From: WAPX01 sp964622075
Lineage (GTDB): Archaea; Halobacteriota; Archaeoglobi; Archaeoglobales; Archaeoglobaceae
Length of the DNA stretch: 18,404 nucleotides
Reading direction: 5' to 3'
Assembly: GCA_964622075.1 (NCBI GenBank)
Contig: CAZUMR010000009.1
Location: 1 to 18,404, forward strand
Both the position numbers and the translations under genes were made by a program. The notes under the pieces were generated by a model, which saw only the letters and a list, made by a program, of their open reading frames with translations, searched no databases and was not told the origin of the DNA. Below are positions 15,484 to 18,404 of the stretch, in pieces. Position 1 is the stretch's first letter. The number at the start of each line of letters is the position of its first letter.

Positions 15484-15969
15484 TCAGGACACCCAGACGC
15501 TGCCTCTGAATAGAAAGGCTCCGGCGGGTTTGTAAATTACCTCTACCTCCAGCTCTGTTTTTCCGGAGAATACACTGCCTTTCTGATAGCACGTCAGAAC
15601 TTTTCCGGGCATTATTTCCCCCTGAAGTGGGATGTACAGGGTGTTGCCGTTTAGGCTGTAAACGAAGGCTGACCCGTTCCAGTCGAGATCGTAAGTGTTG
15701 CTACCATTTTTTACAATTATTCTGATGTCCCTTGGAATCAGAGAATCTCCGCCAGCATCCGTCAGTGTGAAAACCTTTCCGGAACTCAGGGGTTCCGGAC
15801 AGTCAGACAGAGTAAAACAAGTGGATGGGACGTTTTTCAGTTTTGAATTCATGCTTTCTGCGCGGTAGGCAACTATAGCAGCAAGCATTACCGTAACTGC
15901 AAGAATTATAATTATACCAACGACCGGAGAGACACCGGAGCGTCTTCTCTTTTTCATAATGACTTTCAT
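15484..15969 (-). CDS. Archaeal type IV pilin-like protein (DUF1628/pilin_N type)
   Basis: A 161-aa class III signal-peptide protein. The basic head MKKRRRSG is followed by VSPVVGIIIILAVTVMLAAIVA, the diagnostic archaeal pilin N-terminus. A prepilin peptidase would cut just after the basic/Gly segment, leaving the hydrophobic helix to anchor or polymerise the protein. The outer domain is beta-rich with Cys residues (STCFTLSDCPEP) and N-x-S/T sites (NGSNTY, NGSAF). Start: in-frame ATGs lie at 15990, 15969 and 15957. 15969 sits about 27 nt after a TATA-like TCTTAAACTC and fits a leaderless message, while 15957 would also give a normal signal peptide. No pilus assembly ATPase is nearby, so it may be an orphan pilin. 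Confidence 0.88.
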   Translation of the reverse strand: MKVIMKKRRRSGVSPVVGIIIILAVTVMLAAIVAYRAESMNSKLKNVPSTCFTLSDCPEPLSSGKVFTLTDAGGDSLIPRDIRIIVKNGSNTYDLDWNGSAFVYSLNGNTLYIPLQGEIMPGKVLTCYQKGSVFSGKTELEVEVIYKPAGAFLFRGSVWVS

Positions 15970-15990
15970 AATGACTGTGTTAAAAATCAA

Positions 15991-16000
15991 GAGTTTAAGA
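15991..16000 (-). promoter_or_regulatory. TATA-like element of the pilin gene
   Basis: On the minus strand TCTTAAACTC is centred about 27 nt upstream of ATG 15969. No ribosome site precedes that ATG, which suggests a leaderless transcript. Confidence 0.45.
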
Positions 16001-16092
16001 GCTTTTTCTTACAGTGCTTGTAAATGGAGTATGGTGCTGCTGTATTGTGTATTTTTAAATAGAAACATCTAAAAATAAATATAACTTTAACA

Positions 16093-16728
16093 TCAGAACA
16101 GGTAACTCATGCTGAGCACGTCTGGAAACGCAACCTCCACGATCTTCTCTCCATCGTATATCTTCACTCTTTCGCCGAAAAACCTGTCTGCTGCTTCCAC
16201 ACAAATGCTGTCTGAGACACCAAGCTTTTTTGCCGTGAGAATTGCGTATGCGATTACCTCCGCTTTATCTTCATTTTTCAGAACTTCCTCTATTTTTTTC
16301 TTCGGATTCGGATAGGCGTCCTCAATCAGGTAAGAAACTCTTGCCATACCGTAAACAACGTATTTCCTCTCAACTTCCCAGTCGTCTATCAGCGAGACGA
16401 ACTTGTTTCTGAACCCTTCAAAAACGTCTGGATTTGTCCTTCCAATTTCTGCAATTCCCAGTGGTGCTCCAATACAGTATGCTCCGCTTTCATCGCTTAA
16501 ATGCCAGAAAAGCCTGAGTATGAAGTTTCTTGCTACCCTCCCTCTGCACAGGTATCCGAGAGCCTCAGCACCTCTGAACCTGTAAAATTCGTCAGCATCG
16601 TAAAGAAACTGCAGGGCAAGAGATGCCTTTCTGAACTTCCAGAACTCTCTTTTCTTTAACCATTCCTTCATGACCTCTCTGGGTTTGTTTTTCAAATGGT
16701 GGAACTGTTTCGAATCATTACTGTTCAC
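16093..16728 (-). CDS. All-helical HEAT-repeat-like protein
   Basis: A 211-aa soluble protein. It has helical pairs reminiscent of HEAT repeats, for example FRKASLALQFLYDADEFYRFRGAEALGYL and GAPLGIAEIGRTNPDVFEGF. It resembles small HEAT-like proteins of archaea and delta-proteobacteria (DVU0298-like), but that match is from memory of text style, not a search. No catalytic motif is seen. Such folds usually mediate protein contacts. The start is GTG 16728, where AGGTG lies 5 nt upstream. A TATA-like GGATAAATAT at 16751-16760 would place transcription start almost at the GTG, so the message could be leaderless or carry a very short leader. It is followed by an AT-rich gap before the pilin gene. 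Confidence 0.78.
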   Translation of the reverse strand: MNSNDSKQFHHLKNKPREVMKEWLKKREFWKFRKASLALQFLYDADEFYRFRGAEALGYLCRGRVARNFILRLFWHLSDESGAYCIGAPLGIAEIGRTNPDVFEGFRNKFVSLIDDWEVERKYVVYGMARVSYLIEDAYPNPKKKIEEVLKNEDKAEVIAYAILTAKKLGVSDSICVEAADRFFGERVKIYDGEKIVEVAFPDVLSMSYLF

Positions 16729-16750
16729 GATATCACCTTTCGAACAGAAG

Positions 16751-16760
16751 ATATTTATCC
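16751..16760 (-). promoter_or_regulatory. TATA-like element of the HEAT-like gene
   Basis: Minus-strand GGATAAATAT lies about 26 nt before GTG 16728. It conflicts mildly with use of the AGGTG ribosome site at 16734-16738, since the transcript would begin downstream of that site. Confidence 0.45.
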
Positions 16761-16850
16761 AAAACAGTGTAGACGTTACCGGAATATTACTTTTTTGTTC
16801 ACTTTTTAAACTTCTTTTTTCGATTTTATCAGCAGTGTGTTGAATGCCTG

Positions 16851-16876
16851 GAATTGTACCATCATAGAATTGTACC
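16851..16876. repeat. Direct repeat GAATTGTACC, 16-bp period
   Basis: GAATTGTACC occurs at 16851-16860 and 16867-16876. The flanks ATCATA and CATTATA are also similar. The repeat lies between the stop of the three-span membrane protein gene and the promoter of the HEAT-like gene, so a regulatory role is possible but unproven. Confidence 0.7.
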
Positions 16877-16878
16877 CA

Positions 16879-17193
16879 TTATATCATCAGGTATCCGAGG
16901 AGTAGCAGTATTCCGCCAATTCTGCTCACAAGAACTATTGCAGCTACAATGGGTGGTATCAGCTTGTTTTTTGCTTCCTCATACATGCCAAGCTTTACCA
17001 TCTCCACTACATCCTCACTCGTTTTGAAAATCCAGATAGCTATTAAAATGACAGGTAAAACCGGAAGTGCTCTTTGAATTCCAACTTTTGAGGTGTAGTA
17101 AAGTACGATCAGTATGCCTTCAATTGCGGAGATTATACCTCCAGCTCTTATAATTTTTAAAGCTCTTTCCTCCGTTTTCCCCGGCAAATCCAT
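16879..17193 (-). CDS. Small three-span membrane protein of unknown function
   Basis: A 104-aa protein with three hydrophobic segments (about residues 17-34, 43-57 and 80-102). They are separated by short charged loops, including TSEDVVEMVKLGMYEEAKNKL between spans 2 and 3. No family was recognised. Start: ATG 17193 with a strong GGAGGTGG about 5 nt upstream. The in-frame TTG at 17208 would place that ribosome site inside the gene, so I reject it. It is the last intact chromosomal-looking gene before the AT-rich relic region. Confidence 0.78.
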   Translation of the reverse strand: MDLPGKTEERALKIIRAGGIISAIEGILIVLYYTSKVGIQRALPVLPVILIAIWIFKTSEDVVEMVKLGMYEEAKNKLIPPIVAAIVLVSRIGGILLLLGYLMI

Positions 17194-17213
17194 CAATTCC
17201 ACCTCCAAAATGA

Positions 17214-17288
17214 AGAGATGGGCTGAGATTTGAACCTTGGTTACGGGATTGAGAGAGATATCAGTTTGTATAACCTAATTACGAGTGC
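17214..17288. other. Degenerate tRNA T-arm-like text, possible att relic of an integrated element
   Basis: The plus strand contains GAGATTTGAACC (17225-17236), the reverse complement of a tRNA T-loop (GGTTCAAATCTC). The flanking stem bases pair poorly and no acceptor partner is found, so this is not a working tRNA. In SSV-type elements the integrase reading frame runs through the tRNA-derived attachment site. Here the frame of the integrase relic, read upstream, gives LRFEPWLRD, similar in style to such att-encoded text. Confidence 0.35.
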
Positions 17289-17495
17289 ATGGCTGAATCG
17301 GTTCAATGGTTTAAGAAGGGAGGAATTTGAGACGGTATGAGGTATATCTGATATCTCAATAGGCTGTCCGGTAGAATTATTAGGCACCCAAGAGAACACG
17401 CTCAGATCGTTCAAGACAAGGCAAGACACCATAAAGTTGCAGTGCAAGACCTTCTTAAATTCCTTGTGGAAAGTCGGATAAGTAGGGTCAGATAA
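17289..17495 (+). pseudogene. SSV-type integrase relic, N-terminal part
   Basis: From ATG 17289 the frame reads MAESVQWFKKGGI, stop (TGA 17328-17330), DGMRYI, stop (TGA 17349-17351), then YLNRLSGRIIRHPREHAQIV and on to HHKVAVQDLLKFLVESRIS, ending at TAA 17493-17495. Reading through the two TGA codons (both explained by CGA to TGA changes) gives the helical core-binding domain expected in front of the catalytic domain of archaeal tyrosine recombinases. The recognition rests on my memory of the family's text. The catalytic-domain start, including the first active-site Arg, is missing. It faces the C-terminal relic at 17729-18014 in the same direction. Confidence 0.55.
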
Positions 17496-17541
17496 ATAGG
17501 CATAAATAGGCTATTGCAGTAGAGTGGCAAAAGCTGTTGCA

Positions 17542-17695
17542 GCTATACAGATTCTGTAAGTACTCTCTCACCTTATCTTTTCTATAGGGTAACGAGGAAG
17601 GATTATCAGCAAGCAGTCTTAACTTCTCTTTAATTCTTTCTCCCGTATCCTTATCAAGCTTCTCAAGAAATTTCTTAGCCTGCTTAAGAATACTT
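17542..17695 (-). pseudogene. RelE/ParE-type toxin relic
   Basis: The minus strand encodes ILKQAKKFLEKLDKDTGERI, then KEKLRLLADNPSSLPYRKDK and a trailing VREYLQNLYS. This is the first two-thirds of a RelE/ParE-family mRNA interferase. The conserved end that carries the basic and aromatic active residues (usually a YRLRVGDYRIIY-like strand) is absent; the frame instead reads into unrelated residues and stops at 17488-17490. The start is also replaced: the open frame begins at a GTG (17724) with 11 unrelated residues. It sits between the two halves of the integrase relic on the opposite strand, and no partner antitoxin is visible. Non-functional as it stands. Confidence 0.6.
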
Positions 17696-17728
17696 GAAAC
17701 ATTATTCAAGCAGATACTTTTCACTTAT

Positions 17729-18014
17729 ATGCCAAAAGAGTTTGCTCTTGAACTTAAGAAAATAAAGATGGATGAATTAGCTTTAAGACAATATTTCTCA
17801 AGAAGAGAATTACCAGCTAAATATCTTAGGAAATGAAACTATAATTTTTTAATTTTACAAGGAGTTCCAGAATCGGTAGCGGATTTTATACAGGATTATT
17901 ATACAGGGAAGAGCTTCAGTTACAGTTGGCTCTATGCATTACCTTGCTAAAGTTAAACAAGCTGATGAGTGGTATGGTGGGATAGTTGATAAGTTATTAG
18001 AAATTTTCAGTTGA
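17729..18014 (+). pseudogene. SSV-type integrase relic, C-terminal catalytic part
   Basis: From ATG 17729 the frame reads MPKEFALELKKIKMDELALR and on to PAKYLRK, where TGA (17834-17836) replaces what should be a Trp codon. It then continues NYNFLILQGVPESVADFIQ. A 13-bp near-duplication (around 17882-17906) shifts the frame, after which GRASVTVGSMHYLAKVKQAD and EWYGGIVDKLLEIFS follow to TGA 18012-18014. This is the end of an archaeal tyrosine recombinase: an Arg in KYLRK, the GR pair, the HYLAK segment, and the likely nucleophile Tyr in ADEWY. Both lesions make it a pseudogene. The catalytic residues themselves are unchanged, which suggests the decay is fairly recent. Confidence 0.75.
17882..17906 (+). 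repeat. 13-bp near-duplication that frameshifts the integrase relic
   Basis: GATTTTATACAG is immediately followed by GATTATTATACAG. Removing one 13-bp copy restores a continuous frame from VADFIQ to GRASVTVGSMHYL. Confidence 0.75.
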
Positions 18015-18022
18015 GCAATTAC

Positions 18023-18030
18023 TTAAATAT
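18023..18030 (+). promoter_or_regulatory. TATA box of the antitoxin-toxin pair
   Basis: TTAAATAT is centred about 26 nt before ATG 18053. There is no ribosome site, so the transcript is probably leaderless. Confidence 0.6.
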
Positions 18031-18052
18031 TGGGTAGAGAATAAGATAACGT

Positions 18053-18280
18053 ATGCCAAAGGTTGTAATAGATCTTCCAGAAGGTGTTGATGAAGAGAAG
18101 ATAAAAGTTTGGATAGCTGAGGGAATGAGTAGAGAATTGTTCAAGAAAATAGTTCTTGATGCTTTAAAGTCTGGAATTGAGTTAAATTTTGAAGAAGCTC
18201 TTAAGAAATTTGAAGAAACGAGAAAAGAAACTTGGGAAGAGATTAAGGAAAAATACATTAAGAAAGGGTTGATTGAATGA
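18053..18280 (+). CDS. VapB-like antitoxin
   Basis: A 75-aa highly charged protein, MPKVVIDLPEGVDEEKIKVW and onward. A short beta strand (KVVIDLPEG) is followed by long helices rich in Glu and Lys (FEEALKKFEETRKETWEEIKEKY). This is the shape of a small archaeal antitoxin with an N-terminal DNA-binding or dimerising strand and a C-terminal toxin-wrapping helix. Its stop overlaps the start of the PIN-domain gene by 4 nt (ATGA), the classic antitoxin-toxin arrangement. It would neutralise the downstream RNase and probably repress the shared promoter. It is AT-rich like the surrounding relic DNA and looks intact. The assignment rests mainly on the context and charge pattern. Confidence 0.72.
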   Translation: MPKVVIDLPEGVDEEKIKVWIAEGMSRELFKKIVLDALKSGIELNFEEALKKFEETRKETWEEIKEKYIKKGLIE

Positions 18281-18404
18281 GATTTGTAGTCGATAGTAAT
18301 GTAGTTTTCACGATTATAATAGCAGGAGACAAATCAAAAGCTTTTAGAATCATCAGAGATTACGACTTAACTCTTTATTTCCCAGAGGATGGATTGTTAG
18401 AGTT
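18277..18404 (+). CDS. PIN-domain (VapC-like) toxin, N-terminal part, runs off the window
   Basis: Only the first 42 residues are visible: MRFVVDSNVVFTIIIAGDKS, then KAFRIIRDYDLTLYFPEDGL and LE at the edge. The FVVDSNVVF strand carries the first conserved acidic residue (D6) of the PIN nuclease site, and LTLYFPEDGLLE matches the next strand of the archaeal subgroup in which PIN proteins act as ribonuclease toxins. ATG 18277 overlaps the antitoxin stop, so translation is coupled. Whether the remaining active-site acids are present cannot be seen. Confidence 0.75.
   Translation, partial: MRFVVDSNVVFTIIIAGDKSKAFRIIRDYDLTLYFPEDGLLE

Noticed and set aside
17214..17291. A functional tRNA gene on the minus strand
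   Set aside because: Only the T-loop-like text is present; the T stem mispairs and no acceptor stem or clear anticodon arm can be drawn.
17241..17447. Minus-strand 68-residue open frame
   Set aside because: The plus-strand frame over the same bases reads as the integrase core-binding domain; the minus frame has no recognisable features.
17476..17510. ATAAGTAGG/ATAAATAGG triple repeat as an iteron or origin
   Set aside because: The copies are short, imperfect and lie in decayed DNA; no replication gene or further iterons accompany them.

Overview
The window comes from a hyperthermophilic euryarchaeon, most likely a member of the Archaeoglobales (Archaeoglobus, Ferroglobus or Geoglobus type). 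The evidence is the gene set: reverse gyrase, the large subunit of the D-family DNA polymerase, the archaeal bifunctional FBP aldolase/phosphatase, a Ni-CO dehydrogenase end, a DUF1628-type pilin and archaeal TATA/leaderless promoters. The genus is an inference; no database search was possible.

Layout. Positions 1-474 hold the 3' end of a CO dehydrogenase catalytic subunit gene. From 475 to 919 there is no intact gene, only a decayed reading frame that starts like a secreted protein. From 9373 down to 920 four minus-strand genes follow one another: a single-domain KaiC-like ATPase, a multi-pass membrane protein, reverse gyrase and, after an AT-rich gap, PolD large subunit DP2. The first three abut with spacings of 0 and 1 nt, so they very likely form one translationally coupled unit. 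A divergent intergenic region (9374-9629) separates them from fbp on the plus strand, which appears to be leaderless.

From 10972 to 15437 a plus-strand run contains a GNAT acetyltransferase (leaderless, with a perfect 10-bp inverted repeat just upstream of its promoter), an exported membrane-anchored phospholipase-D-like protein, a histone-deacetylase-family enzyme, an HD-domain phosphohydrolase, a conserved small protein and a DUF134 DNA-binding protein with a zinc ribbon. The last three are tightly packed. Convergent to them on the minus strand are a type IV pilin-like protein, an all-helical HEAT-like protein and a small three-span membrane protein (15484-17193).

The right end (about 17210-18404) is different: AT-rich, full of broken genes, and best read as the relic of an integrated mobile element. 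I see N-terminal and C-terminal pieces of an SSV-type archaeal tyrosine recombinase. They carry nonsense mutations and a 13-bp near-duplication that shifts the frame, and a RelE/ParE-type toxin relic on the opposite strand replaces the middle. A degenerate tRNA T-arm-like sequence lies at the 5' side. An apparently intact VapB-like antitoxin gene with its own promoter follows, overlapping by 4 nt a PIN-domain (VapC-like) toxin gene that runs off the window. No intact tRNA, rRNA, CRISPR array or insertion sequence was found.
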